Positions 9,286 to 19,545 of a stretch of DNA of 64,000 bases are shown piece by piece (positions within the stretch are counted from its first letter, which is position 1; each line of letters begins with the position of its first letter). Under the pieces are notes generated by a model. That model had not been told where the DNA came from and did not search any database. It worked only from the letters and a program-made list of their open reading frames with translations. Where the stretch lies: the NCBI RefSeq assembly GCF_014138285.1, contig NZ_JACGXN010000001.1, forward strand, positions 1,787,314 to 1,851,313, in the 5' to 3' direction. Source of the DNA: Phyllobacterium myrsinacearum (GTDB lineage Bacteria; Pseudomonadota; Alphaproteobacteria; Rhizobiales; Rhizobiaceae). The position numbers were made by a program, and so were the translations under genes.

Positions 9286-10064
9286 TACTGGGCAGTCCAG
9301 CCGCCGTCGACAGAAATGGACGTTCCGGTGATCTGTGCGGCCGCATCACTGGCAAGGAACACGACCGTTGCGCCGATCTGGTCAACGGTTGCAAATTCTT
9401 TTGTCGCCTGCTTGTCGAGCATGACTTCGCGGATGACCGTTTCACGGTCCATGTTGTGGGCCTTCATCTGGTCGGGGATCTGTGCCTCGACAAGCGGCGT
9501 CAGAACATAGCCCGGGCAGATGGCGTTGCTGGTGATGTGTTTCTCGGCAACTTCCAGCGCAACTGTCTTGGTCAGGCCGAGAACGCCGTGCTTGGCCGCA
9601 ACATAGGCGGATTTGAACGGCGATGCGCGCAGGCCGTGGGCCGAAGCAATATTGATAATGCGGCCCCATCCGGCTTTTTTCATATAAGGAAGAGCGGCGG
9701 CAGTGGTGTGGAACGCCGATGTCAGGTTGATGGCGATGATCGCATCCCATTTTTCGGTCGGAAACTCGTCAACCGGCGCGACAAACTGGATGCCGGCATT
9801 GTTGACCAGCACATCGACACTGCCGAATGTTGCGGCGGCCTGATCGATCAGGGCACGGCATTCATCACCCTTGGACATGTCTGCCTTGATATAGGCAACA
9901 CCGGTGGAATGCTTGGCGGCAATCTCCTTGGCCAGATCGTGGTCTTCCGGGCGGTCGGTGAAGGAATTGATCACTACATTGTAACCCGCCGCGGCGAGCG
10001 CGTGGGCGGAACCCAATCCGATGCCTGAATTGGAACCTGTAACGACTGCGGTTTTCTTGGCCAT
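9285..10064 (-). CDS. bdhA: D-3-hydroxybutyrate dehydrogenase
   Basis: A 259-residue short-chain dehydrogenase that oxidises D-3-hydroxybutyrate to acetoacetate with NAD+, the step after polyhydroxybutyrate breakdown. The NAD site is TGSNSGIG, the structural motif NNAG is in place, and the catalytic residues are in NIASAHG (Ser) and YVAAK (Tyr, Lys). The HGLRASPFKSAYVAAKHG stretch and the C-terminal GTSISVDGGWTAQ are typical of bacterial 3-hydroxybutyrate dehydrogenases. It is the first gene of a two-gene minus-strand operon with the patatin gene, and a TGC-N3-GCA motif lies about 50 bp upstream. Confidence 0.93.
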   Translation of the reverse strand: MAKKTAVVTGSNSGIGLGSAHALAAAGYNVVINSFTDRPEDHDLAKEIAAKHSTGVAYIKADMSKGDECRALIDQAAATFGSVDVLVNNAGIQFVAPVDEFPTEKWDAIIAINLTSAFHTTAAALPYMKKAGWGRIINIASAHGLRASPFKSAYVAAKHGVLGLTKTVALEVAEKHITSNAICPGYVLTPLVEAQIPDQMKAHNMDRETVIREVMLDKQATKEFATVDQIGATVVFLASDAAAQITGTSISVDGGWTAQ

Positions 10065-10115
10065 GAGATATTTCCTTTGGTGTAAACAACCGTGTTGAAG
10101 GCGTGTGGAATATAT

Positions 10116-10127
10116 TGCATTGCAGCA
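10116..10127 (-). promoter_or_regulatory. Candidate PhaR binding site before bdhA
   Basis: TGCATTGCAGCA (plus-strand reading) lies 52 bp upstream of the bdhA start. The same 12-mer precedes the binding-protein gene at 905-916. Control of a 3-hydroxybutyrate dehydrogenase by the PHB regulator would make metabolic sense; this is inferred from motif and function. Confidence 0.5.
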
Positions 10128-10281
10128 AAATTACCAGCTTTGGAACGTGAACACTTTGTCATGCGGTTCACTCTGGCGTGATCGGCAAGAGCATTTGCTT
10201 TGAATTTGCCGCGTTAATGTCACATGGTGTTGACACAAAGCATTCCCTGCGCCACGTGAGGGGAATATCTGGAGTTTGACG

Positions 10282-11538
10282 ATGTCTGACTATTATTCGC
10301 AACCCTTTGCCCGCCGCGCCTCTGTTGGCGTCGACGTGGGCGGGGTCATGGTTGGCGGAGGCGCGCCTGTCGTGGTGCAGTCGATGACCAATACGGATAC
10401 GGCCGATGTAGACGGTACTGTTGCGCAGGTGGCAGCACTTTCGCGTGCAGGATCGCAGATTGTCCGTATCACCGTTGACCGGGATGAATCGGCGGCAGCA
10501 GTGCCGAAAATCCGCGAGAGACTGGACCGATTGGGTCTGTCGGTGCCGCTGGTCGGCGATTTCCATTATATCGGCCATAAACTGCTGGCGGATCATCCGG
10601 CGTGCGCCGAAGCCTTGGCGAAATATCGCATCAATCCGGGCAATGTCGGCTTCAAGGACAAGAAGGACGCGCAGTTCGGTGCCATCATCGAAATGGCGAT
10701 CCGCTATGACAAGCCGGTGCGTATCGGCGTCAACTGGGGCTCTCTTGATCAGGAACTGCTGACGGCATTGATGGACCAGAATCACGCTGCCGGTGCACCT
10801 TTGACCGCCGAAGAGGTCACGCGTGAAGCCATTGTGCAGTCGGCGCTGATTTCCTCACAACTGGCGGAAGAAATCGGCCTGCCACGCTCGAAAATCATCC
10901 TTTCCGCCAAAGTCAGTCAGGTTCAGGATCTGATCGCCGTTTATGCGGAACTGGCTCGGCGCTGTGACCATGCGCTGCATCTTGGCCTTACAGAGGCTGG
11001 CATGGGTTCCAAGGGTATTGTCGCCTCGTCGGCGGCTCTTGGCATTCTCTTGCAGCAGGGTATCGGCGACACCATCCGCATATCGCTGACACCGGAGCCG
11101 AACGGAGACCGGACACGCGAAGTGCAGGTAGCGCAGGAATTGCTGCAGACCATGGGTTTCCGACAGTTCATCCCGATTGTTGCGGCATGCCCCGGTTGCG
11201 GACGGACGACATCCACGGTGTTTCAGGAACTGGCGCAGTCGATCCAGAGCGATATTCGCGACAACATGCCGGTCTGGCGTGAGAAATATCCCGGTGTTGA
11301 AGCGCTGAACGTTGCGGTGATGGGCTGTATTGTCAACGGACCAGGTGAGTCCAAGATGGCCGATATCGGCATTTCGCTGCCGGGAACAGGCGAGACGCCG
11401 ACAGCTCCGGTTTTTGTCGATGGCAAGAAAGTTGCCACCCTGCGCGGTGCTGGTATCGCCAAGGAATTCCAGAAGATGGTCGCTGATTATATCGAGAACC
11501 GTTTCGGGCAGGGTGCAGGCTCGCACGCTGCGGAATAA
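10282..11538 (+). CDS. ispG: 4-hydroxy-3-methylbut-2-enyl diphosphate synthase
   Basis: A 418-residue iron-sulfur enzyme of the MEP isoprenoid pathway; it converts methylerythritol cyclodiphosphate to HMBPP. The N-terminal barrel opens with [13 protein letters not shown] and the C-terminal part binds a 4Fe-4S cluster through ACPGCGR and [11 protein letters not shown]. The ATG at 10282 is chosen because GGAG at 10271-10274 is then seven bases away; the upstream TTG at 10276 would leave only one base. It converges with ispA, the stops being only a few bases apart. Confidence 0.96.
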   Translation: MSDYYSQPFARRASVGVDVGGVMVGGGAPVVVQSMTNTDTADVDGTVAQVAALSRAGSQIVRITVDRDESAAAVPKIRERLDRLGLSVPLVGDFHYIGHKLLADHPACAEALAKYRINPGNVGFKDKKDAQFGAIIEMAIRYDKPVRIGVNWGSLDQELLTALMDQNHAAGAPLTAEEVTREAIVQSALISSQLAEEIGLPRSKIILSAKVSQVQDLIAVYAELARRCDHALHLGLTEAGMGSKGIVASSAALGILLQQGIGDTIRISLTPEPNGDRTREVQVAQELLQTMGFRQFIPIVAACPGCGRTTSTVFQELAQSIQSDIRDNMPVWREKYPGVEALNVAVMGCIVNGPGESKMADIGISLPGTGETPTAPVFVDGKKVATLRGAGIAKEFQKMVADYIENRFGQGAGSHAAE

Positions 11539-11541
11539 CTT

Positions 11542-12462
11542 CTAGCTCTGCCGGTCGGCAATGAACCGGGCGGCATCTCTCAGAAGGGATGCCTTGGCAC
11601 CGAAAGGTGCGAGCAATTCTTCTGCTTCTGCTACTAGTCCGCTGAGCTGTTGCTTCGTCCAGTCGATACCATGCATGGAAACCAGAGTGGCCTTCCCGGC
11701 GGCGGCGTCCTTGCCGGTGGCCTTGCCCATATCGGTAGCATCGGCGGTGACATCAAGCAGATCATCGGCCAGCTGGAAGGCAAGGCCGATTGCCGAGCCA
11801 TATTCCGCAAGCCGTTCCCGATCGCCGGGGCTGGCGTTCCCGACTATTGCGCCTGCCTCGCAGGCGAAGCGGATCAAGGCACCTGTCTTCATGGCTTGCA
11901 GGCGGATAATGCCCGCCTCATCAGGTTTGATCTTCTCGGCTTCCAGATCAAGCGTCTGACCACCGGTCATGCCGCCGATGCCTGCAGCGCGCGCCAGCGC
12001 TGTCACCAGCGCAACCTTTGCCCCGGCATCCAGTTCCGTTTCATCCGCCGCAATCAGTTCGAAGGCATAGGTCAGAAGGCTATCACCGGCGAGAATGGCA
12101 GCCGCCTCGTCGAACTTGCGATGGACCGTTGGCTGGCCACGGCGCATATCGTCGTTGTCCATGGCGGGAAGGTCGTCGTGGACGAGCGAATAGCTGTGAA
12201 TGCATTCAAGTGCTGTTGCCACCCGCAATGCCGCATGGGTGTCAGCGCCGAAAAGGGCCGCGCTTTCCATGACGAGGAAGGGGCGAAGGCGCTTGCCGCC
12301 ATTGAGTACACCATGACGCATGGCCGCCATCAGGCGGGGCGGGCGGCTGATTTCGCCAGTGTGCGGGCGATCGGATAGCAGGTCGGCCAGAAGCATTTCC
12401 ACCGAAGCGGCACGCTGTTGCAACGCAATCTGGAACAGGGAGGAGCCTTGATCTGTCATCAT
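11542..12462 (-). CDS. ispA: Polyprenyl synthetase, farnesyl/geranylgeranyl diphosphate synthase type
   Basis: A 306-residue trans-prenyltransferase that condenses IPP with allylic diphosphates. The first aspartate-rich motif is DDLPAMDND (from residue 96), preceded by GGKRLRPFLV; the second is DDLLDVTAD. Spacing and length fit the short-chain IspA group, so farnesyl diphosphate is the likely product. Two ATGs in a row open the frame, so the start may be one codon downstream. It lies opposite ispG, the other isoprenoid gene here. Confidence 0.92.
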   Translation of the reverse strand: MMTDQGSSLFQIALQQRAASVEMLLADLLSDRPHTGEISRPPRLMAAMRHGVLNGGKRLRPFLVMESAALFGADTHAALRVATALECIHSYSLVHDDLPAMDNDDMRRGQPTVHRKFDEAAAILAGDSLLTYAFELIAADETELDAGAKVALVTALARAAGIGGMTGGQTLDLEAEKIKPDEAGIIRLQAMKTGALIRFACEAGAIVGNASPGDRERLAEYGSAIGLAFQLADDLLDVTADATDMGKATGKDAAAGKATLVSMHGIDWTKQQLSGLVAEAEELLAPFGAKASLLRDAARFIADRQS

Positions 12463-12587
12463 GATGTGGCAATGAGCGAAAAAACGTCACCGGGTCAATG
12501 ATTAGATACGTTCCTTTTGCATTTTTGCCGTGATGTCGCTGTGAACATGGCTGGAAAGACACGGAAATGGTTCCCTTTGGATAGCCA

Positions 12588-13367
12588 TTGCTCTATGTCG
12601 ATGAAGGGCTTTCAACGCAGGCGGTGGGTGTGGCAAGGGTACTCGTCAAAAACAAGAGAGGTGGAGGTTATCTGGTCAGTCCGGGTGGCTCGCCTTTGGG
12701 GCGTATCGTGCGTTACCTGATACTGGCAGGAATCATCCTGTTCATGATTCCCGTTGTTCTGCTCAGCCTGTACCGGCTGCCCTTTGTCCATCCGATCTCG
12801 ACATTGATGGTGAAGGATCTCGCGACATTCTCCGGATATGACCGGCGCTGGGTGTCGCTGGACGAGATTTCCCCGGTACTCGTCCACTCTGTCATGATGT
12901 CGGAAGATGCACGGTTCTGCTTTCATTCCGGCGTCGACTGGAATGAAATGAATCTGGTTATGTCGGATGCCATGGATGGCGAACAGACACGCGGCGCATC
13001 GACCATTACAATGCAGGCTGCAAAGAATCTGTTTCTGTGGAATGGCCGGTCTTTTATCCGCAAGGGATTGGAGATGCCGCTTGCGATGATGACCGACCTG
13101 ATCCTCACCAAACGGCGGGTTATGGAAATTTATCTGAATATTGCCGAGTGGGGGCCGGGCATTTATGGCATCGAAGCTGCGGCTCAGCATCATTTCAAGG
13201 TCAGCGCGGCAAGGCTGACACCGCGGCAGGCGGCTTTTCTTGCGGTCACTTTACCCAACCCCATCGTGCGCAATCCGGCGCGGCCGGGGCGTGGTTTGCA
13301 AACACTTGCAAGGCTCAATGAACGGCGTGCACGTGGAGCCGGTGCGTATATTGGTTGTGTCAAATAG
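12588..13367 (+). CDS. mtgA: Monofunctional peptidoglycan transglycosylase
   Basis: Up to 259 residues: one N-terminal membrane anchor ([22 protein letters not shown]) and a glycosyltransferase family 51 domain facing the periplasm, which polymerises lipid II into glycan strands. The catalytic glutamate is in [15 protein letters not shown] (Glu106 in this numbering); [16 protein letters not shown] and [14 protein letters not shown] are further family blocks. No transpeptidase domain follows. The start is uncertain: TTG at 12588 has no good ribosome site, and GTG at 12624 or 12630 would also keep the anchor. Confidence 0.88.
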   Translation: MLYVDEGLSTQAVGVARVLVKNKRGGGYLVSPGGSPLGRIVRYLILAGIILFMIPVVLLSLYRLPFVHPISTLMVKDLATFSGYDRRWVSLDEISPVLVHSVMMSEDARFCFHSGVDWNEMNLVMSDAMDGEQTRGASTITMQAAKNLFLWNGRSFIRKGLEMPLAMMTDLILTKRRVMEIYLNIAEWGPGIYGIEAAAQHHFKVSAARLTPRQAAFLAVTLPNPIVRNPARPGRGLQTLARLNERRARGAGAYIGCVK

Positions 13368-13545
13368 ACACCAAGTCAGCATGAATCCTGGCATATCGGC
13401 CCTTGCGACAAAAAATATGCGACTCATGCTGGTCAAAAGCTCTCAAGACGTGTATAGCCCCAGCCGAACTTTCCGGAAATTTGTCCATTGTGACAGGCTC
13501 GATCGGGCCACTGCCGGATTTTGACTGATTACTGGAGCAGGAACA

Positions 13546-13728
13546 ATGGCTGTACCTAAAAGAAAAACTTCTCCGTCGAAGCGCGGCATGCGCCGCTCCG
13601 CCGACGCGCTGAAGGCCCCGACTTACGTCGAAGACAAGAATTCAGGCGAACTGCGCCGTCCGCACCATGTCGATCTGAAGACCGGCATGTATCGCGGCCG
13701 TCAGGTTCTGACGCCGAAAGAAGGCTGA
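13546..13728 (+). CDS. rpmF: 50S ribosomal protein L32
   Basis: A 60-residue ribosomal protein with the invariant start [17 protein letters not shown] and basic character. The ribosome site GGAGCAGG is well placed. The two pairs of zinc-binding cysteines found in many L32 proteins are absent; this is the zinc-free (C-minus) form. It stands alone, followed by a strong terminator. Confidence 0.97.
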   Translation: MAVPKRKTSPSKRGMRRSADALKAPTYVEDKNSGELRRPHHVDLKTGMYRGRQVLTPKEG

Positions 13729-13751
13729 TCCCTTCCTGAATTTCGTGATAA

Positions 13752-13782
13752 AGAGGACCGGCCTTGTGCCGGTCTTTTTTGT
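13752..13782 (+). terminator. Rho-independent terminator after rpmF
   Basis: GACCGGC (13756-13762) pairs with GCCGGTC (13768-13774) around CTTGT and is followed by a run of T. Confidence 0.9.
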
Positions 13783-13882
13783 TTGCGAGGTGCTTCGTGG
13801 AGCGAATTTGACATTCGCATCCCATTTGACATCAAGAGCAATATGCGAATGTCAGAATCGGACCACTAGGGAGACAAATGCC

Positions 13883-14287
13883 GTGATTTCCAACATTCCT
13901 TTGATGATTGTTCCGTTGATTGTGTTCAATCTGGTGATTGCCGGATTGGCCGGTGTTGGCGGTGCCGACCCTTGGGCGACGCAGCTCTATTCCGTACAGA
14001 TGCTGTCCGGGGGCATCTGGCGAATGACGCTCGGCGACCTGATGATTGTCCTGTCGCTGGCACTCCTGTTCTTCGAGATCATGAAGTCAACGCGCACGAG
14101 CAATGCCTCGGTGGTTGACCACCTGCTGTCGACCTTCGTGTTCGTGGCGTTTCTGGTGGAATTCCTGCTTGTTCCCAGTGCTTCGCATTCACTGTTTTTC
14201 ATTCTGATGGCGATGGCTTTCTTCGATATTCTTGCCGGATTCACCGTCTCTCTTCGTTCTGCCGGCCGCGACGTCAACTTTCGCTAA
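13883..14287 (+). CDS. Conserved small integral membrane protein, function unknown
   Basis: 134 residues with four hydrophobic segments (IPLMIVPLIVFNLVIAGLAG, LGDLMIVLSLALLFFEIM, LLSTFVFVAFLVEFLLVP, LFFILMAMAFFDILAGFTV). The start is GTG at 13883, nine bases after AGGGAGA; the frame is open further upstream but without a ribosome site. The C-terminus is basic (SLRSAGRDVNFR). I do not recognise a functional family. It ends at a terminator shared with the convergent efflux pump. Confidence 0.75.
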   Translation: MISNIPLMIVPLIVFNLVIAGLAGVGGADPWATQLYSVQMLSGGIWRMTLGDLMIVLSLALLFFEIMKSTRTSNASVVDHLLSTFVFVAFLVEFLLVPSASHSLFFILMAMAFFDILAGFTVSLRSAGRDVNFR

Positions 14288-14303
14288 TGAAAATTTGACA
14301 TGC

Positions 14304-14345
14304 AAAAACCCCGGCAGATGGTTTCATCTGCCGGGGTCTGCTTTT
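14304..14345. terminator. Bidirectional terminator
   Basis: A perfect 12-bp stem, CCCCGGCAGATG (14309-14320) with CATCTGCCGGGG (14325-14336), has a GTTT loop, with A-rich DNA on the left and T-rich on the right. It lies between convergent genes and would stop transcripts on both strands. Confidence 0.9.
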
Positions 14346-14350
14346 GCCTG

Positions 14351-15865
14351 TCAGGCGGTTGCTGTTTCTCTGTCCGGTATGCGCATGACGATAAAGATGG
14401 CGAATGCGGTCACGACAGTGATTTCCGCAAGAATTTGCAGGAGATGGCTGAACGCGTCGCCATAACTCTGAAGAACCGCCTCCCGGGTGACCGGAGCCAG
14501 AAGGCTCATAGCCGAAGCAAGATTGCCGGTCGCTATTTTCTGAGCGGCCTGAGCGGTTTCGACACCCACGGGAAGCACGGCACCCAGCTTCCAGCTCAGA
14601 AGCGCTGTGAAAAGAGCGCTGACAACGGCAAGGGCAATGCCTTCACCGGCAATACGCGTGGTGCTGAAAATCCCGGTTGCCATGCCCGCCCGTTCTTTTG
14701 GGACGACGCTGACAGCGAGGCCGTCCATCAGCCCCCAGGGCAGACTGATGCCAAAGCCGATCAGCATCAGTGCTGGAACGGTCAATTCCACGGGCTGGCC
14801 CGGCATGCAGCGGCTGAGCCAGAACAGTCCGGCGGCTGACAGAAGAAGGCCGACACTGCACAACACTGCGGCCGAGAACCAGCGGGTGAGGAGAGCCGCA
14901 AGAAACGGCACAATGAGGAGGGGGCTCGACAGTGCAATCATCATCTGGCCGGTCTGCACTTCACTGAAATCTTCGACGCCGATGTAACGGATAGGCAGAA
15001 GAATCAGCAGAACCACAAAGGAGTAGGCCGGTGCGGCAGCCAGAAGCTGGACGCCGACGAACCGTGGATAGCGAAACAAGCTTAGATCGAGCATCGGCCG
15101 GGCGACGCAGTGCTCAATCACTGCAAAAAGACCGAAGACGACCAGCGCAGCGACAAGCATACCGACGACGAGCGGGTGTCCCCAGCCGATATCAGGAGCC
15201 TGCAATATGCCGCATGTGAGAAGCGTCAGGGCGAGCGTGAAGCTCATTGCGCCCGGCCAGTCGATGCCGAGCGCGTCCGGATCACGGGATTCCCGCAGCC
15301 GGAAAGCGCCAAGGCAGAAGGCGACAACCGTGATCGGCACCGTCACGAGAATTGCGGCCTGCCAGCCAAAATGACTGATCAGAAATCCTGAGAGAATAGG
15401 CCCGAACGACAGACCGATGCCAAAGGTGATGCCAATCAGGCTGAAGGCGCGCGTTCTTTCATGTCGATCGAATTCTTGGGCGAGCGCCGCCATGCCACCG
15501 GAAAAAGCGAGGGCGCTGGCAAGGCCCTGTGCAGCCCGCAATATGTCGAACCAGATCAGATTGGTTACGAGCGACAGCGCAAGGGAGAAAACAGCAAAGA
15601 GCACAAGGCCGGTAAGGAAAATGCGCTTGCGTCCGTAATTGTCAGCGAGCGCGCCTGCTGCCATCAGGCTGCTGCCGAAGGCCAGCATGAAGGCATTGGT
15701 GATCCAGTTGAGCTCTACCGGACTGCCTCCGAGGGCGCGCGCAATGGAGGGAAGGGCGACAGCGGGGCCAGTAAAACTGATCGGCATGGCCAGGGCAGCG
15801 AGACAGACAGCGGCCAATATCATCAGTTTTTCGGCCGTGCTGTGCGGACGTGTATGGGCAGTCAT
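14351..15865 (-). CDS. MFS efflux transporter, DHA2 (14-TMS) family
   Basis: 504 residues with about 14 hydrophobic segments, the pattern of EmrB/QacA-like drug exporters. Visible blocks: LNWITNAFMLAFGSSLMAAGALADNYGRKR (motif A at the end) and the motif C-like GITFGIGLSFGPILSGFL. It would export a toxic compound by proton antiport. The gene is divergent from a LysR regulator, with a 123-bp shared control region containing two overlapping inverted repeats. The substrate is unknown. Confidence 0.88.
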   Translation of the reverse strand: MTAHTRPHSTAEKLMILAAVCLAALAMPISFTGPAVALPSIARALGGSPVELNWITNAFMLAFGSSLMAAGALADNYGRKRIFLTGLVLFAVFSLALSLVTNLIWFDILRAAQGLASALAFSGGMAALAQEFDRHERTRAFSLIGITFGIGLSFGPILSGFLISHFGWQAAILVTVPITVVAFCLGAFRLRESRDPDALGIDWPGAMSFTLALTLLTCGILQAPDIGWGHPLVVGMLVAALVVFGLFAVIEHCVARPMLDLSLFRYPRFVGVQLLAAAPAYSFVVLLILLPIRYIGVEDFSEVQTGQMMIALSSPLLIVPFLAALLTRWFSAAVLCSVGLLLSAAGLFWLSRCMPGQPVELTVPALMLIGFGISLPWGLMDGLAVSVVPKERAGMATGIFSTTRIAGEGIALAVVSALFTALLSWKLGAVLPVGVETAQAAQKIATGNLASAMSLLAPVTREAVLQSYGDAFSHLLQILAEITVVTAFAIFIVMRIPDRETATA

Positions 15866-15939
15866 TTTTCACCTGCGATATCAAATGTGAGAGGGAGTTG
15901 GATAAAATTCATGATACACAGGCTTTAATCATTGAAAAT

Positions 15940-15969
15940 CAGGACGAATGTCCTGAGATAGCGGACATT
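15940..15969. promoter_or_regulatory. Putative LysR operator between efflux pump and regulator
   Basis: Two perfect overlapping inverted repeats: CAGGAC-GAAT-GTCCTG (15940-15955) and AATGTCC-N9-GGACATT (15947-15969). They sit 20-50 bp before the LysR start and in the divergent promoter region, the usual place of LysR binding. Sequence shown directly; binding inferred. Confidence 0.6.
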
Positions 15970-15988
15970 ATTTCTCTAATAGGTGTGT

Positions 15989-16888
15989 ATGGACAATCTG
16001 AATGGCCTCTTCGCTTTTGTCCGGACCGCGGAAACCCTGAGTTTCGTCGCGGCGGGCCGCTCGCTGGGCGTGTCCGCCTCGGCGGTTGGAAAGACAATTG
16101 CCCGACTGGAGCAAAGACTGGATATCAGGCTGTTCCAGCGCAGCACGCGGCGGATCAGCCTGACCGAGGAAGGGCAACTTTTTTACGAACGGTGCCGCCG
16201 CATTGTCGATGATCTTGATGATGCGGAATCCATGCTGTCGCGGACCAAGGAAGCGCCGCGCGGCCGTTTACGCGTCAGCCTGCCGACAATAGGCTACCGT
16301 TTTCTGCTGCCACACTTACCGGAATTCGAGCAGCTCTATCCGGAGATCGAACTTGACCTCGATTTCAATGATCAGATGGTCAATGTGATTGAAGAGGGAT
16401 TCGATGCGGTGATCCGCAGTGGCGACCTGCCCGATTCGTCATTGATGGCACGCCGTCTTGGTCCTTTCCGGCAGGTGCTGGCAGCGTCATCGGAGTATCT
16501 GGACAGACGAGGCATACCCAAGGCGTTGACTGATCTGCAGCATCACGCATGTCTGCGCTATCGTTTCCCGACAAGCGGAAAATTGCAGGATTGGGTTATA
16601 GGAGGGGCGGCCAATGGTGTTGGTCTGCATCTTCCTCCGGCGTTGGTCTGCAACAATATGGAAGCGCTCTATGGAGCAACGGTTCGCGGTCTCGGCATCG
16701 CCTACATGCCGGATTTTCTGGTCGCCGATGCGGTGAAGGCAGGTGAGCTGCGGACCTTGCTTGACGACTGTCTGATTCAGACCGGCCAGTTCTGGGTGCT
16801 CTGGCCCTCGAACCGGCATCTGTCGCCGAAGCTACGTGTATTCGTTGATTTTATCGCGCCCCGATTGTTCAGCGGGACGCGATTATAG
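15989..16888 (+). CDS. LysR family transcriptional regulator
   Basis: A 299-residue regulator. The N-terminal winged helix reads FVRTAETLSFVAAGRSLGVSASAVGKTIARLEQRLDIRLFQRSTRRISLTEEG, followed by a LysR substrate-binding domain from about residue 90 (GRLRVSLPTIGYRFLLPHLPEF). The ATG at 15989 is preferred to the GTG two codons before. It faces the DHA2 exporter and very likely controls it, the usual arrangement for a LysR gene and its target. Confidence 0.9.
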   Translation: MDNLNGLFAFVRTAETLSFVAAGRSLGVSASAVGKTIARLEQRLDIRLFQRSTRRISLTEEGQLFYERCRRIVDDLDDAESMLSRTKEAPRGRLRVSLPTIGYRFLLPHLPEFEQLYPEIELDLDFNDQMVNVIEEGFDAVIRSGDLPDSSLMARRLGPFRQVLAASSEYLDRRGIPKALTDLQHHACLRYRFPTSGKLQDWVIGGAANGVGLHLPPALVCNNMEALYGATVRGLGIAYMPDFLVADAVKAGELRTLLDDCLIQTGQFWVLWPSNRHLSPKLRVFVDFIAPRLFSGTRL

Positions 16889-16930
16889 AGGCTGGCCTGC
16901 CATCCCTGACGGAATGGACGAGCCTGGCGA

Positions 16931-17368
16931 TCAGCTCTGGCCACCGTCAGCGGTAAAACCGGCAGCTTCAATGCCTGCAATGGCGGCAATCTCGTCATTG
17001 TCGGATGTGTCGCCGGTGATGCCTACCGCACCAAGAATCTCCCCCTTCGCGTTCTTGATGAGGACGCCGCCCGCCACCGGAATGACACGTCCGCCCGAGG
17101 CCGCCACCAGACCTTCAACAAAATGGGGGCGATCCTTGGCGAACTTTTCAACGGTGCGCGAGCCCGTACCGATGGTCAGGCCGCCGAATGCCTTGCCGAA
17201 AGCGATTTCGAAACGCAGCATGGAAGCGCCATCCTGCTTCTGGAAAGCTTTGAGGTGACCGCCTGCATCGAGCACGGCAACGGAGAGCGGACGCATGCCT
17301 GCCTCGGTGCCCTTGGCAAGTGCTGCTTTGATAATTGTATTTGCTTTGGAGAGTGTAAGTTGGGCCAT
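16931..17368 (-). CDS. GlcG/HbpS family protein
   Basis: 145 residues of the GlcG/HbpS (DUF336) family. Family features include the start LTLSKANTIIKAALAKG, VAVLDAGGHLKAFQKQDGA and the C-terminal GGVLIKNAKGEILGAVGITGD. Members bind haem or act as accessory proteins of glycolate and related oxidation operons; their reaction is mostly unknown. It lies downstream of phaR on the same strand, about 90 bp away. A role in PHB metabolism is not supported by anything beyond position. Confidence 0.82.
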   Translation of the reverse strand: MAQLTLSKANTIIKAALAKGTEAGMRPLSVAVLDAGGHLKAFQKQDGASMLRFEIAFGKAFGGLTIGTGSRTVEKFAKDRPHFVEGLVAASGGRVIPVAGGVLIKNAKGEILGAVGITGDTSDNDEIAAIAGIEAAGFTADGGQS

Positions 17369-17461
17369 GGTGTCCTCTTTGGCGCGTGTGCTTGTTACAG
17401 TATAGAGAAGCCAATCCGGGCGAATGCCGGATGCTTTAGCCTTGGCTGAAATTGGCTTGGA

Positions 17462-18073
17462 TTATTTGTCGAGCGAATCGAGCTTGCGCTGCATGGCGGC
17501 GATCTGTTCTTTCAGTTCGTCCAGCCCGGTATCCTTCTTGGCGGATTCGGCGGCGGGCGTTTCGTCAACCTCGGCTGCTCCGGCTGTCTTGCTGAGCGGG
17601 AAAGGTGTGAACATGCGCATCGCATGCTGCAGCATTTCCGTATTACGGCGCACCTGCTCCTCAACCAGTTTGACCGGCGCACTGATGTTCATCATGTCGA
17701 TCGGCGATTTGCCAAAGGCGGCGGAAAGCTGTTCGCGCATGCGCTCCTGTTCCTTGGCAAAGGCGCTCATGGACTGTTCGAGAAATGTTGGCAGCACCAC
17801 CTGCATCTGGTCCCCGTAATAGGCGATGAGCTGGCGCAGGAACGGGATCGGCAGCATGTTCTGCCCATCCTTGTTTTCCAGTTCGAAGATGATCTGGGTC
17901 AGCACGGAATGGGTGATGTCTTCTCCGGTCTTGGCGTCCTGAACGGTAAAATCCTCATTTCGCTTCACCATCTCGGCGAGATCTTCCAGCGTCACGTAGG
18001 TGCTTGTGCCGGTATTGTAGAGACGCCGGTTAGCATATTTTTTAATGACGATGTCGCCGGTTTTTGCTGCCAT
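17462..18073 (-). CDS. phaR: Polyhydroxyalkanoate synthesis regulator PhaR (AniA)
   Basis: A 203-residue DNA-binding repressor that also senses PHB. The N-terminal PHB/PHA accumulation DNA-binding domain reads IVIKKYANRRLYNTGTSTYVTLEDLAEMVKR, followed by the accumulation-regulator domain (VLTQIIFELENKDGQNMLPIPFLRQLI) and a C-terminal charged coiled coil (LDELKEQIAAMQRKLDSLDK). The ATG at 18073 is chosen because GGGAG lies seven bases before it; the TTG at 18088 has none. It is divergent from phaA-phaB, and the intervening region holds two TGC-N3-GCA motifs. In rhizobia PhaR/AniA also shapes wider carbon flow. Confidence 0.94.
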   Translation of the reverse strand: MAAKTGDIVIKKYANRRLYNTGTSTYVTLEDLAEMVKRNEDFTVQDAKTGEDITHSVLTQIIFELENKDGQNMLPIPFLRQLIAYYGDQMQVVLPTFLEQSMSAFAKEQERMREQLSAAFGKSPIDMMNISAPVKLVEEQVRRNTEMLQHAMRMFTPFPLSKTAGAAEVDETPAAESAKKDTGLDELKEQIAAMQRKLDSLDK

Positions 18074-18184
18074 CAGAGAACTCCCCAACTCATGTCATCA
18101 GACTCAAATGGTCTGAATTTGCGTGCCCGCTTACTGATATGCCTGCGAGGATAGGGGCAAAGCGGCACAATTCAAAGTGATTTG

Positions 18185-18232
18185 TGCAGCGCATCCATCG
18201 AGCAGATCATTCTGTCTTTTCCTGCACGGCAG
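18185..18232. promoter_or_regulatory. Candidate PhaR operators between phaR and phaA
   Basis: Two TGC-N3-GCA motifs lie in the divergent region: TGCAGCGCA (18185-18193) and CTGC-ACG-GCAG inside the perfect palindrome CCTGC-N3-GCAGG (18221-18233). The second fits the CTGC-N3-GCAG operator described for Paracoccus PhaR. The rest of this 272-bp gap shows only promoter-like AT-rich DNA. Confidence 0.6.
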
Positions 18233-18315
18233 GCGTTAAATTTGCCTTCACGGCGAATGCCCCTTGTCAAACCGTCGCAGGGAGGGAATTCTGTTCAGGA
18301 AACCAAGCTGAATAA

Positions 18316-19530
<1,215 letters not shown>

Positions 19531-19545
19531 TCTGCAAAATAACAG

